A model generated the notes under the pieces. That model was not told where the DNA came from, made no database searches, and was given only the letters and a program-made list of their open reading frames with translations. From contig NZ_JADLQQ010000002.1 in the NCBI RefSeq assembly GCF_015477765.1, forward strand, positions 372,001-436,000: a DNA stretch of 64,000 nt. Direction: 5' to 3'. Source of the DNA: Nocardia transvalensis. GTDB taxonomy: Bacteria; Actinomycetota; Actinomycetes; Mycobacteriales; Mycobacteriaceae. Made by a program: the position numbers and the translations under genes. Position 1 is the first letter of the stretch, and each line of letters opens with the position of its first letter. Positions 50,055-58,733 of the stretch are shown here, piece by piece.

Positions 50055-50158
50055 GGACGGGCCGGAGCCGATCGGTTACCGGTCCTTCGGGGTTCCACCT
50101 CGCGGGGGTCCGGTGCGATGCGTCGCGCCGGAATCCGGTCGGCACGCCACGCCCGTCC
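50055..50158 (+). ncRNA. second Y RNA-like RNA
   Basis: Outer helix GGACGGGC (50055-50062) with GCCCGTCC (50151-50158); inner helix GCCGATCGG (50067-50075) with CCGGTCGGC (50135-50143), nine pairs; then TTACC, as in the first RNA. The left strands of the two RNAs are clearly homologous (GGCCGGA...CGGTTACC). The distal part differs: a TTCG-capped hairpin (about 50083-50092) and a 9-bp hairpin 50110-50118 with 50123-50131; no T-loop motif. It ends 36 bp before the Ro60 start and might instead be part of its leader. Confidence 0.65.
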
Positions 50159-50193
50159 GTTCTCGTCGAATGTTTCGGGCAGGGGATGACGAT

Positions 50194-51804
50194 ATGGACG
50201 CACTGGCGGGAATCAATCTTCGCGCGACCGCGCAGTCGGCGCAGGCCGATCCGCGGCAGGTCCGCAACACCGCCGGCGGCTTCACCTTCGAGGTGACGCC
50301 GCAGCAGCGCCTGCGCCGATTCCTCGTGCTCGGCACCGACGGCGGAACGTATTACGTTGGGGCGCGCGATCTTACGAAGGACAACGCTCAGGTCGTCCTG
50401 GATTTCGCGCGCAACCACACCGCCGAACTCGTCGACGAGGTGGTCGCGATCTCCACCGCGGGCCGGGCGCCGCGGCAGAACCCGGCACTGTTCGCACTCG
50501 CCGCCGCCGCGTCCGTCGGTGACCAGGACGGGCGCCGCAGCGCGTTGGACGCGCTGCCCCTCGTCGCGCGCACGGGCACGCAGCTGTTTCTGTTCGCCCG
50601 CTACATCGAGCAGTTCCGTGGCTGGGGTCGTGGCCTGCGGCGCGCGGTCGGCCGGTGGTACACCGACAAGTCGATCGAGGACCTGTCCTACCAGCTGGTC
50701 AAGTACCGCCAGCGCGAGGGCTGGTCGCACCGCGACCTGCTGCGGCTGTCGCACACCCCGGGCTACACCGCCGACGACACCCGCCGTCGCCTGTACGACT
50801 GGGTATGTGGTCGCGGCGGCTCGCTGGACGGCCTGCGCCTGGTGGAGGGCTTCCAGCGTGCCCAGGCCGCCGCGGCCGGTGAGATCCCGCAGCTGGTGCG
50901 CGAGTACCGGCTGTCGTGGGAAATGCTGCCCGACGCCGCGCTCGACCAGGCCGCGACGTGGGAGGCGTTGCTGGACAACGGTATTCCCCAGACGGCGCTG
51001 CTGCGACAGTTGCCGCGCCTGACCCGGCTGGGGTTGCTGTCGCCGCTGGCCGCGCGCACCGCGGCCGTCGCCGCACAGCTGGCCGACGCCGACCGGCTGC
51101 GCACCGCGCGCGTGCACCCGGTGAACCTGCTCGTCGCGCTGCGCACCTATGCGGCCGGGCGGGCGGCCCGCGGGGACAGCGCGTGGGAGCCGTCGCGCCC
51201 GATCGTCGACGCCCTCGACGCGGCGTTCTACGCGGCGTTCGGGGCGGTCGAGCCGACCGGCAAGCGGTATCTGCTGGCGCTGGATGTGTCCGGGTCGATG
51301 ACCGTGCCCATTTCGGGGCTGCCGTTGACGGCGCGGGAGGCCAGTGCCGCCCTGGCGTTGGTCACCGCCTCGACCGAATCCTCGTGCGAGATCGTCGGAT
51401 TCACCTCGGGCGGCGGCGGCTGCCACCGGCACCCGGCCGCCGCGCTGACCCCGCTGTCGATCGGCCCGCGCCAGCGCCTCGCGGATGCCATCGGTGCGGT
51501 GAGCAACCTGCCCTTCGGCGGCACCGACTGCGCCCTGCCGATGCTGTACGCGCTGCAGCGCAAGCTGGACGTCGACGTCTTCGCCGTCTACACCGACAAC
51601 GAGACGTGGGCGGGCTCGGTGCACCCGCATCAGGCGCTGCAGCAGTACCGCCGCGAGATCAACCCGGAGGCGAAGCTGAGCGTGGTCGCCATGACCGCCA
51701 CCGACTTCACCATCGCCGACCCGGCCGACGCCGGGATGCTCGACGTCGCGGGCTTCGACTCCGCGGTACCGGCCCTGCTGGCCGACTTCGCCCGCGGTCT
51801 CTGA
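50194..51804 (+). CDS. rsr: Ro60-family TROVE/vWA protein (Rsr)
   Basis: 536 residues, close to the 530-540 of the family. The N-terminal TROVE HEAT-repeat ring includes FLVLGTDGGTYYVGARDLTK, WGRGLRRAVGRWYTD and the K(Y)RQREGWSHRDLLRLSHT region typical of Ro60. The C-terminal von Willebrand A domain has the full MIDAS set: DVSGS (364-368), GGTD and YTDNE. Bacterial Ro60 binds misfolded RNAs and Y RNA and tethers polynucleotide phosphorylase for RNA decay and stress survival. Two Y RNA-like genes precede it. The ATG at 50194 with GGGGA upstream is chosen; the frame upstream lies over the second RNA. A 10-bp hairpin terminator follows. Confidence 0.95.
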   Translation: MDALAGINLRATAQSAQADPRQVRNTAGGFTFEVTPQQRLRRFLVLGTDGGTYYVGARDLTKDNAQVVLDFARNHTAELVDEVVAISTAGRAPRQNPALFALAAAASVGDQDGRRSALDALPLVARTGTQLFLFARYIEQFRGWGRGLRRAVGRWYTDKSIEDLSYQLVKYRQREGWSHRDLLRLSHTPGYTADDTRRRLYDWVCGRGGSLDGLRLVEGFQRAQAAAAGEIPQLVREYRLSWEMLPDAALDQAATWEALLDNGIPQTALLRQLPRLTRLGLLSPLAARTAAVAAQLADADRLRTARVHPVNLLVALRTYAAGRAARGDSAWEPSRPIVDALDAAFYAAFGAVEPTGKRYLLALDVSGSMTVPISGLPLTAREASAALALVTASTESSCEIVGFTSGGGGCHRHPAAALTPLSIGPRQRLADAIGAVSNLPFGGTDCALPMLYALQRKLDVDVFAVYTDNETWAGSVHPHQALQQYRREINPEAKLSVVAMTATDFTIADPADAGMLDVAGFDSAVPALLADFARGL

Positions 51805-51810
51805 CGACTT

Positions 51811-51836
51811 CGCCCGCCGCCGATCAGCGGCGGGCG
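51811..51836 (+). terminator. terminator after rsr
   Basis: CGCCCGCCGC (51811-51820), loop cgatca, GCGGCGGGCG (51827-51836): perfect 10-bp stem, six bases past the stop codon. Confidence 0.75.
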
Positions 51837-52007
51837 ATCGCGCCCGGTGTCATCCCCGCGAACGTCGACACGTCGCGGTGCTGGTGGGCGCGCGGGTTCC
51901 CACTCGCTGCTCAATACCTCGTCGGACACGATCGGCCGCACGCACCGAGGCTGAGTGCGTCGCATCGCACTCCGCAACTGCCGTGCGGCACCGAAGAATT
52001 CAGAATG

Positions 52008-52025
52008 CATCAAATCGGTTTGATG
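52008..52025. promoter_or_regulatory. ArsR operator
   Basis: CATCAAA-TCGG-TTTGATG: 7-bp perfect arms, the ATCAA...TTGAT form bound by arsenic-type ArsR repressors, 20 bp before the ArsR-ArsC fusion start. Confidence 0.75.
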
Positions 52026-52044
52026 TATTGTGGGGAGGGTGAGG

Positions 52045-52761
52045 ATGGATCGAGTGCCGGTTCCGCTGCTGATGCGCATGGCGGGCCACCCGCTGCGCTG
52101 GGCGCTGATGACCGAACTCGCCGCCGGCGATCGCCGAGTGCGGGAGCTGGTCGACGCCGTCGACGAGCCGCAGAACCTGGTGTCCTACCATCTGCGGCTG
52201 TTACGCACCGCCGGTCTGGTCGCGGCGCGGCGCAGCAGCTTCGACGGCCGCGACACCTACTACCGCCTCGACTTGGCCCGGTGCGCAACCGCATTCGGTG
52301 AGGCCGCCGCCGCCCTGCATCCCGCGCTGGCGCCGACCGGCCGCCGGTGGCCGAAAGGCAGCTCGGTGCTGTTTCTGTGCACCGGCAACAGCGCGCGTTC
52401 CCCGATGGCCGAGGCGATGCTGCGCCGCCGCATCGACGACGTCCGCGTCGCGAGCGCGGGCAGCCACCCCGCGCCGCGGATGCATCCGAATACGGTGCGG
52501 GTGCTGCGTGAGGACTACGGCATCGACCTCGAGCCCCGGCAACCGCGGTCGCTCGATGCCATTGCAGGGCAGCGCTTCGATTACGTGATCACGTTGTGCG
52601 ACAAGATCCGCGAGGTCCCCCGCGACCACGGCTCGGCCGTCCGCACGCACTGGAGCCTGCCCAATCCGTCCGCCGCCGCGGACACCGATCGTGCGACCTA
52701 TCCGGAATTCCGGCGTGTCGCCAAGGAAATCGATACCCGTCTCGGATTCCTGCCTCCATAA
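52045..52761 (+). CDS. fused ArsR repressor and arsenate-reductase-like LMW phosphatase
   Basis: 238 residues joining two functions. Residues 1-95 form an ArsR winged helix (HPLRWALMTELAAGDRRVRE, EPQNLVSYHLRLLRTAGLV). Residues 107-238 form a low-molecular-weight phosphatase/ArsC domain with the P-loop CTGNSARSP (112-120) and the late TLCDKIREVP. The fused reductase could turn arsenate to arsenite, which then releases the repressor; this is inferred. A matching ArsR palindrome lies upstream. GAGGATG includes a good ribosome site before the ATG at 52045. VOC and TVP38 genes follow; no ArsB or Acr3 pump is seen. Confidence 0.88.
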   Translation: MDRVPVPLLMRMAGHPLRWALMTELAAGDRRVRELVDAVDEPQNLVSYHLRLLRTAGLVAARRSSFDGRDTYYRLDLARCATAFGEAAAALHPALAPTGRRWPKGSSVLFLCTGNSARSPMAEAMLRRRIDDVRVASAGSHPAPRMHPNTVRVLREDYGIDLEPRQPRSLDAIAGQRFDYVITLCDKIREVPRDHGSAVRTHWSLPNPSAAADTDRATYPEFRRVAKEIDTRLGFLPP

Positions 52762-52782
52762 CAACACTCAGAAAGATCCGCC

Positions 52783-53190
52783 ATGACGACGACCGCACCC
52801 ACCGAACTCGCCCGCGTCCGCTACCTCATCGACGATGTGCGCGCGGCGGTCGACTTCTACACCACCCATCTCGGATTCACCGTCGACTTCGATGCCGCGC
52901 CCGCCTTCGCCGCGGTCGTCCGTGGCCCGCTGCAACTGCTGCTGGCCGGGCCCGCCAGTTCCGCGGCACGACCGATGCCCGACGGCGCCACCCCGGTACC
53001 CGGCGGCTGGAATCGCATCCAGCTCATCGTCGACGACATCGCCGCCGAGGTGGCGCGGTTGCGCGATGCCGGTGTCGGCTTCCGCAACGACATCGTCAGC
53101 GGCCCTGGGGGACAACAGGTCCTGCTGCACGATCCCTCGGGCAACGTCGTCGAATTGTTCCAACCCGCACCCCGTCCTGTGACGCGCTGA
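52783..53190 (+). CDS. VOC-family protein
   Basis: 135 residues, one glyoxalase/dioxygenase-like domain: RVRYLIDDVRAAVDFYTTHL, RIQLIVDDIAAEVARLRDAG, and QQVLLHDPSGNVVELFQPA. It starts 21 bp after the ArsR-ArsC fusion and is probably in its operon. Some VOC proteins (ArsI) cleave C-As bonds, but ArsI's vicinal cysteine pair is missing, so that role is not supported. Confidence 0.87.
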   Translation: MTTTAPTELARVRYLIDDVRAAVDFYTTHLGFTVDFDAAPAFAAVVRGPLQLLLAGPASSAARPMPDGATPVPGGWNRIQLIVDDIAAEVARLRDAGVGFRNDIVSGPGGQQVLLHDPSGNVVELFQPAPRPVTR

Positions 53191-53201
53191 AGGCACCCGT
53201 C

Positions 53202-53924
53202 ATGCCGACTTCTCGCCCCGCCGGTGCGGGCGTGATCGGCCGCCGGATTGCGCGTCTGCGGGATCCGAGGCTCATCGCCGCGCCGGCGCTGCTCGCGGCC
53301 TTCGTGGTGATCGCGTTGTTCGCCCCGCACCCGGACCCCACACAGATTCGTGACTGGGCGCAGGCGGCCGGTCCGTGGTTGCCGCTGATGTTCTTCGCGA
53401 CCCACGCGCTGGCGACCATCGCGCTGCCGCGGGTTCCGTTCACCCTCGGCGCCGGACTGCTGTTCGGGCCCGTCACCGGCATCGCGGTCGCGATCGGCGC
53501 CACCACGGTCAGCGCGGCACTGGCGTTCCTGCTCGTGCGTGCGATCGGCCGCGACGCCATCGCCGCGCGGCTGACCCACCCGGCGGCCTCGGCAGTCGAT
53601 CGCCGCCTGGCCCGCCGCGGCTGGCTCGCCATCGGATCGCTGCGGCTGATCGGCCCGGTCCCGTTCGCGCTGATCAACTACTGCGCCGCCCTCTCCTCGA
53701 TCCGCCTCGCCCCCTACCTGATCGCCACGGCCATCGGCATGCTGCCCACCACGATCGCTTTCGTTACACTCGGCGACGCGCTCACCGGCCGAACCGACCC
53801 CGCACTGGTCACCGTCACCGCAGCCTGTATCGCAGTGGGAGCGCTCGGTCTGCTGATCGATACCCGCTGGCGCCTCGACAAACCGGCCGCGGACGCTCCG
53901 CTCGCCTCGCGCACCCAGCCGTGA
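53202..53924 (+). CDS. TVP38/TMEM64 (DedA-like) membrane protein
   Basis: 240 residues with six or so helices. ALPRVPFTLGAGLLFGPVTG, then RLARRGWLAIGSLRLIGPVP and ALINYCAALSSIRL are the VTT-domain motifs. Homologues act in membrane lipid scrambling or transport; some TVP38 proteins accompany metal-resistance genes. It starts 11 bp after the VOC gene, ending the ArsR-led operon, and converges with the GH20 gene. Confidence 0.85.
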   Translation: MPTSRPAGAGVIGRRIARLRDPRLIAAPALLAAFVVIALFAPHPDPTQIRDWAQAAGPWLPLMFFATHALATIALPRVPFTLGAGLLFGPVTGIAVAIGATTVSAALAFLLVRAIGRDAIAARLTHPAASAVDRRLARRGWLAIGSLRLIGPVPFALINYCAALSSIRLAPYLIATAIGMLPTTIAFVTLGDALTGRTDPALVTVTAACIAVGALGLLIDTRWRLDKPAADAPLASRTQP

Positions 53925-53943
53925 CCGCCGTGGCCGCGGTCGA

Positions 53944-55383
53944 TCACCCCTGCCGGTGACCGTTCGCGGCTTCGAAGGAGGCCGCGCGCGGACGGTGGGC
54001 GGTGGGCGGGACGTCCGGGCGGGTTTGCCAGGGGCGGGGGCCGTCGAGCGGGCGGTACTCGACACCGAGGGCGTCGAGACGGGGGAGATGGTGATCGCGC
54101 AGGCGGGGGAGGAATTCGCCGAAATCGTGCGGCGCGGGGCTCCAGGCGATCTCGGCGATCGCGCACAGCCGGGGGAATGTGGCGTAGTCGACCCGTCGCA
54201 CTGAATCCAGGTGCTCGCTCCACACCTGGGCCTGGATGCCGAGGACCCGCGGGCCGTCGCAGGCGGGCTCGTAGCGGTAGACGTCCTCGAGGGTGCGCAG
54301 GTAACCCACCGGAATCGGCTCGTCGGGGTGATCGGACTGCCGATGATCCAGATACACATGGGATTCCGGGCACAGCACGACCTCGTGGCCGGCGGCGACG
54401 GCGCGTGCGGCGGCGGCCTCGTCGCGCCAGGCGCCGATGACCATCGCCGGCAGCGCGCCGATATCGAGCACCTCGTCCCAGCCCAGGGCGCGGCGACCGC
54501 GGGTGGTGAGATAGGCGGCCAGCTCTGCCACGAACCGGCCGTGGGCGGCGGTCACACCGGGAACCTCGTCACCACCGATCCCGATGACCGGCGACGGGAA
54601 CACGCTCAGCACATGGTCGAAGACCCGGCGGAAAAACTCCATTGCATAGGCGGTCGGATTCACCAGCGCGGTGCTCACACCCCACGACGTCCACACCTCC
54701 CACGGCTCCTCGGAAACCGGTCCCAATTCGGGATAGGCGGCGATCGCGGCGCGCACATGGCCCGGCACATCGATCTCGGGCACCACCGTGATCGACCGCT
54801 CACCCGCATAGGCGACGATCTCGCGCAGATCGTCGGTGGTGTAGAAACCGCCGTGCGGGCGTCCGTCGCGTTCGGGACCGTCGTGGCGGCCGACCATCGA
54901 CGCCCTTCGCCACGAACCGATCTCGGTCAGCCGCGGGAATTCCGGCACCTCGATGCGCCAGCCCTGATCGTCGGTCAGATGCAGGTGCAGCACATTGAGC
55001 TTGTGCACCGCCAGCAGATCCACGAACCGCAGCACCTCGGCCTTGGTGCGGAAATTGCGTGCCGTATCGAGCAGACATCCCCGCCAGCGGTAGCGCGGAT
55101 AGTCCTCGACCACCCCGCACGGCACGGTGGGCGGACGGCGGTCGACGCTCGCGGCCCGAAAAGCAGTGGGCCCGGCCAGTTGTCGCAATGTCTGGTAGCC
55201 GTGGGCGCGACCGGCCTCGTCGGCGACGGACAGTGTGACACCGCTCGGACGGATCTCCAACCGGTATCCCTCGGGCGGCAGGTCCGGGTCCACCCGCACC
55301 TGCGGGTGGACGGGCCAGGGGCACACACCGGGGCGCGCCGTCGCAGCGACCGGCCGGGGCAGCAATGTGTCGAAACCCGGCAT
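53944..55383 (-). CDS. beta-N-acetylhexosaminidase (GH20)
   Basis: 479 residues, no signal peptide. After a small N-terminal alpha/beta domain (about 1-85) the barrel begins with YRWRGCLLDTARNFRTKAEV and NVLHLHLTDDQGWRIEVPEF; IGIGGDEVPG holds the Asp-Glu catalytic pair; IGAWRDEAAA follows. It cleaves terminal N-acetylglucosamine from chitooligosaccharides by a substrate-assisted mechanism, apparently inside the cell. It begins one base after the stop of the second permease, making it the last gene of the importer operon. Confidence 0.93.
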   Translation of the reverse strand: MPGFDTLLPRPVAATARPGVCPWPVHPQVRVDPDLPPEGYRLEIRPSGVTLSVADEAGRAHGYQTLRQLAGPTAFRAASVDRRPPTVPCGVVEDYPRYRWRGCLLDTARNFRTKAEVLRFVDLLAVHKLNVLHLHLTDDQGWRIEVPEFPRLTEIGSWRRASMVGRHDGPERDGRPHGGFYTTDDLREIVAYAGERSITVVPEIDVPGHVRAAIAAYPELGPVSEEPWEVWTSWGVSTALVNPTAYAMEFFRRVFDHVLSVFPSPVIGIGGDEVPGVTAAHGRFVAELAAYLTTRGRRALGWDEVLDIGALPAMVIGAWRDEAAAARAVAAGHEVVLCPESHVYLDHRQSDHPDEPIPVGYLRTLEDVYRYEPACDGPRVLGIQAQVWSEHLDSVRRVDYATFPRLCAIAEIAWSPAPHDFGEFLPRLRDHHLPRLDALGVEYRPLDGPRPWQTRPDVPPTAHRPRAASFEAANGHRQG

Positions 55384-55384
55384 G

Positions 55385-56245
55385 TCAGCCCTTCATCGCC
55401 CCGTCCAACCCGGACACCAGCTTCCGCTGCACCAGCACGAACAGCACCAGCGCCGGAATCGTCATCAAGGTCGACGACGCCATGACCGCACCCCAGTCGG
55501 TGTCCTCCGGTTTGAAATACACCAGAATCGCCTGCGGCAGCGTCTGATTCTCGGTGTGGGAGATGATGAACGTCTTGGCGAACAGGAAGTCGTTCCAGGC
55601 GTGGATGAACGCGAGCACGCTCACCGACACCAGCCCCGGCAGCACGAGCGGGAACAGGATCTGCCAGGTGAACCGCAGCCGACTCGCCCCGTCCATGCGG
55701 GCGGCCTCCTCGAGTTCGACCGGCACCGCGGCCACGAACCCGCGCAGCAGCCAGATCGCCAGCGGCAGGCTGAACGCCAGATCCACCAGCATGATCGAAC
55801 CCAATTCGTTGAGCCCGAACACCGGGACGGTGCCGCCGATCTCGCGCATCAAGAAAAACAGCGGAATCGTCAACGCCTCGACGGGGATCATCTGCGCCAC
55901 CAGGATCATCACCAGCAGCACCGTGCGCCCGCGAAACCGGAACCGCGACAGCGCCACCGCCGACAGAAACGACAGCAGCAGCGAAAACGCCACCACCACA
56001 ACCGCAACCAGCAAGCTGTTGAGGAAAAACCGGCCGAACCCGTTCATCGACAACACCCGGCCGAAGCTGTCCCAACTGGGCGACAGCGTCCACGGTTTCG
56101 GATCCGCGGACTGGATCTCACCCGCGGGTTTGACCGCCGAGAGCACCATCCAGTACAGCGGGAAGGCGACCAGCCCCGCGATCGCGATCGCGGCCGCATC
56201 GGTGGCCAGCCGCACCGTCCTGCGGCGCGCGAGTGTCATGCCCAT
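55385..56245 (-). CDS. sugar ABC transporter permease (MalG/DasC-like)
   Basis: 286 residues with six helices. The EAA loop EEAARMDGASRLRFTWQILF then PLVLPGLVS contacts the ATPase. It begins within the end of the partner permease gene: the ATG at 56245 follows GGAG by six bases, and a second ATG at 56239 overlaps the partner's TGA. With the binding protein and GH20 it forms a four-gene importer operon. Substrate (GlcNAc or chitobiose) is inferred from the GH20. Confidence 0.92.
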   Translation of the reverse strand: MGMTLARRRTVRLATDAAAIAIAGLVAFPLYWMVLSAVKPAGEIQSADPKPWTLSPSWDSFGRVLSMNGFGRFFLNSLLVAVVVVAFSLLLSFLSAVALSRFRFRGRTVLLVMILVAQMIPVEALTIPLFFLMREIGGTVPVFGLNELGSIMLVDLAFSLPLAIWLLRGFVAAVPVELEEAARMDGASRLRFTWQILFPLVLPGLVSVSVLAFIHAWNDFLFAKTFIISHTENQTLPQAILVYFKPEDTDWGAVMASSTLMTIPALVLFVLVQRKLVSGLDGAMKG

Positions 56246-57195
56246 GGTGTGCTCCGGCGCTGCGACCGGACGTAGAGCCCGGTGATCGACAACAACAGCA
56301 ACGTCATGAGGACCCCGATCGCCGAGCCCAGGCCGTATTCCTGTCCGGCGAAAGCCTTCTGGTAGGCGTAGACGTTGAGCACCAGATTGTTTCCGGCCAC
56401 ACCACCCCCGTTGGTCATGACATAGATCTGGGTGAACACCTTGAAATCCCAGATGATCGACTGGACCGTCGCGATCAGCAGCAGCGGCCGCAGCATCGGC
56501 AGGATCACCGAGCCGGCCGTGCGCACGGTCGAGGCGCCGTCCAATGCGGCGGCCTCGAGCACCTCCCGCGGGATGGCCCGGATGCCCGCGTACATCGTCA
56601 CCATCACGAACGGGAACGAGCACCAGATCACCTCGCCCGCCACCAGCCCGAAGGCGCTGAGGGTGCCGAAGGTCCACGAATGGCCCTGCATCGAGGTGAA
56701 TCCGAGACCCGACAGCGCCTCGTTGACCACCCCGAAATCGGTGTCGAACAGAAACAGCCACACATAGGAACCCGCCACCGCGGGGGTCGCCCACGCGCCG
56801 AGCGCCGCGAGGAACAACAGCATCCGCGGCACCGCGCGGACCCGGGTCGCCAGCACGGCCAGTGCGGTGCCGACCGCCAGCGAACCGGCCACACAGGCCG
56901 CGCCGAAGCCGAACGTGTTGGCGAGCACCCGCCAGAACTGGCTGTCCGACAGCAGTTCTCGATAGTTGCCGAACCCGACGAATTGCAGCGGAGCCGTGCC
57001 CGCGGCCTGTGCCTGGCCGTAGTCGAAGAATGAGATCAGCACGATCTGGTAGATCGGATACGCCAGGACGGCGGCCAGCAGAATCCCGGCCGGGGCCAGG
57101 TAACACCAGGCGGCGAGCGTGTCGCGGCGCGGTCGGCGTGGCCGGGGCGGTGCCGGCGGTACCTGGGTGCGGACCGGAAGTTCTCGTAATGCCAT
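56236..57195 (-). CDS. sugar ABC transporter permease (MalF/DasB-like)
   Basis: 319 residues with six helices: AWCYLAPAGILLAAVLAYPI and PIYQIVLISFFDYG open it; the EAA loop is EVLEAAALDGASTVRTAGSV then ILPMLRP. The first permease of the pair, it starts six bases after the binding-protein stop and overlaps the second permease by 10 bp. No ATP-binding subunit is encoded nearby, so a shared MsiK-type ATPase from elsewhere is expected. Confidence 0.92.
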   Translation of the reverse strand: MALRELPVRTQVPPAPPRPRRPRRDTLAAWCYLAPAGILLAAVLAYPIYQIVLISFFDYGQAQAAGTAPLQFVGFGNYRELLSDSQFWRVLANTFGFGAACVAGSLAVGTALAVLATRVRAVPRMLLFLAALGAWATPAVAGSYVWLFLFDTDFGVVNEALSGLGFTSMQGHSWTFGTLSAFGLVAGEVIWCSFPFVMVTMYAGIRAIPREVLEAAALDGASTVRTAGSVILPMLRPLLLIATVQSIIWDFKVFTQIYVMTNGGGVAGNNLVLNVYAYQKAFAGQEYGLGSAIGVLMTLLLLSITGLYVRSQRRSTPWA

Positions 57196-57201
57196 GTGCC
57201 C

Positions 57202-58512
57202 CTACCTGAATGCCTTGTTCATCGCCGCGGCCGCGGCCGTCAGCGCGGCTGCGGGGTCCTTGGCTCCGGTGGCGATCTGCTGCACCGCGGTCGGCAGGAT
57301 GTTCTGGCTGTCGATCTTCGACCACGCCGGGGTGATGGGAACGAATTTGGTTCCCGTCCCGATGGTGTCGACGAACGGCGCGAGGAACGGGTCATCTGCG
57401 GCCAGCTTCTGCTGCACACCCGCCAGGGTCGGCAGGTTGCCCATCGCCCGGTACATCTTCTCCTGATACTTTGCGCCGCCGAGCAATTCGATGAAATCGC
57501 GGCCGAGCCCGCGCTTGTTGCTGGCGCGGAACACTCCGAGCAGGTTGCCTCCGGCGAAAGCCGGTGCGACGGAACCGGATTGGGTGCCGGGTAGCGGCAC
57601 GACCGCGTATTTGCCCTGCACCGCACCTTGGTCGACGGCCTTGCGGTTGAAGTCGCCACCGATGGTCATGGCCGCCTTCCCTCCGGCAAAGGCCTGCACA
57701 CTCTGGGTGCCGGTGAGTCCGGCGCATTGCGCGGGCGGGCAGATGTCGTCGCGGATCAGGTCGGTGTATCGGGTGATCCCCTCGGTCGCCGCGGGCGAGT
57801 TCACCGTGGCGTTCCACATGGTTCCGTCGTATTCGGCCAGCTCACCGCCGTAGGCCCACAGGAACGGCAGCATGGCGTAGGTGTATTTGCCGCCGACGGA
57901 GATCCCGTACAGATCGGGTCGGGCCGCGCGGATGCGGCGGGCGGTGTCGGCCAGTTCGGCGAGAGTGGCCGGTGGCCGCAGACCCAGCTCGGCGAAGATG
58001 TCGGTGCGGTAGTAGAGCGCGCGCACGCCGGTGAACCAGGGCAGCCCGTAGATCTTGCCGCCGGATTTCGCGGTGTCGAGCACCGACGGGATGAGATCGG
58101 CGCCCTCGGGCCACGCCGCGAGGTCGGCACCGAGATCGGCGAACGCACCGGTGACGGCGTACCCGGCGAGATCGGTATTCCCGAACTCGGCCACATCGGG
58201 CGCACTGGCCGGATCGTTGAAGGCCCCGGCGAATCTGTCCGCCCGCCCGGCCACCGGAATCCACTGCACATCCACCTCGGTGCCCGGGTGCGCCGCGGTG
58301 AACTCCGCGATCGCCTCACCCACCACCGCCTCTTTGGGCCCGCGATTCGCCTCGTCGAACAACCAGACCCGCACGGTCCCGGTCCGCTCATCGCCACCGG
58401 GCCCCGCCGGATCCGACTGCACCGGAGCACATCCCACGAGCATGAACAGCACGGCCGCGACCGCGAGCGCACCTCGCGTGCCCCCGCCGAGCCGGGATCC
58501 ACTGCGCGGCAT
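57202..58512 (-). CDS. sugar ABC transporter substrate-binding lipoprotein
   Basis: 436 residues of the family 1 extracellular solute-binding type. The N-terminus has a lipoprotein signal with the lipobox LVGC, then GTVRVWLFDEANRGPKEAVV, GKIYGLPWFTGVRALYYRTD and AMTIGGDFNRKAVDQ. It captures an oligosaccharide outside the membrane. GGGAG precedes the ATG at 58512; the frame continues to 58599 without support. It is the first gene of the importer/GH20 operon, with a paired palindrome in its promoter. Confidence 0.92.
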   Translation of the reverse strand: MPRSGSRLGGGTRGALAVAAVLFMLVGCAPVQSDPAGPGGDERTGTVRVWLFDEANRGPKEAVVGEAIAEFTAAHPGTEVDVQWIPVAGRADRFAGAFNDPASAPDVAEFGNTDLAGYAVTGAFADLGADLAAWPEGADLIPSVLDTAKSGGKIYGLPWFTGVRALYYRTDIFAELGLRPPATLAELADTARRIRAARPDLYGISVGGKYTYAMLPFLWAYGGELAEYDGTMWNATVNSPAATEGITRYTDLIRDDICPPAQCAGLTGTQSVQAFAGGKAAMTIGGDFNRKAVDQGAVQGKYAVVPLPGTQSGSVAPAFAGGNLLGVFRASNKRGLGRDFIELLGGAKYQEKMYRAMGNLPTLAGVQQKLAADDPFLAPFVDTIGTGTKFVPITPAWSKIDSQNILPTAVQQIATGAKDPAAALTAAAAAMNKAFR

Positions 58513-58531
58513 GAAAACTCCCGAACTTGCA

Positions 58532-58557
58532 TTGCATAATACGCAACGGATGTTGCG
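58532..58557. promoter_or_regulatory. overlapping palindromes in the importer promoter
   Basis: TTGCATAATACGCAA (58532-58546), near-perfect 7-bp arms; and CGCAAC-GGAT-GTTGCG (58542-58557), perfect 6-bp arms. On the minus strand a TATTAT (58536-58541) inside them could be the -10. This fits a LacI-type site. The GntR-type DasR site (dre) is not recognised. Confidence 0.6.
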
Positions 58558-58733
58558 CTTTGTGCCACAAGTTTTAGCACCCCGGCCGATAGCAATCAAT
58601 AGCCGGATGTGAGGCGCATCGCATCATCGTGCATCCGCATGCGGGAGTGTCTGTGGTGCACAAGGCATCTCGGCATGGAGTGAATACCCGAGACGCCTGC
58701 CGGGTCGAATCACCAGGTGGCGCAGGGGAGTTC

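Noticed and set aside
52783..53190. ArsI carbon-arsenic lyase
   Set aside because: The VOC protein lacks the vicinal cysteines that bind arsenic in ArsI.
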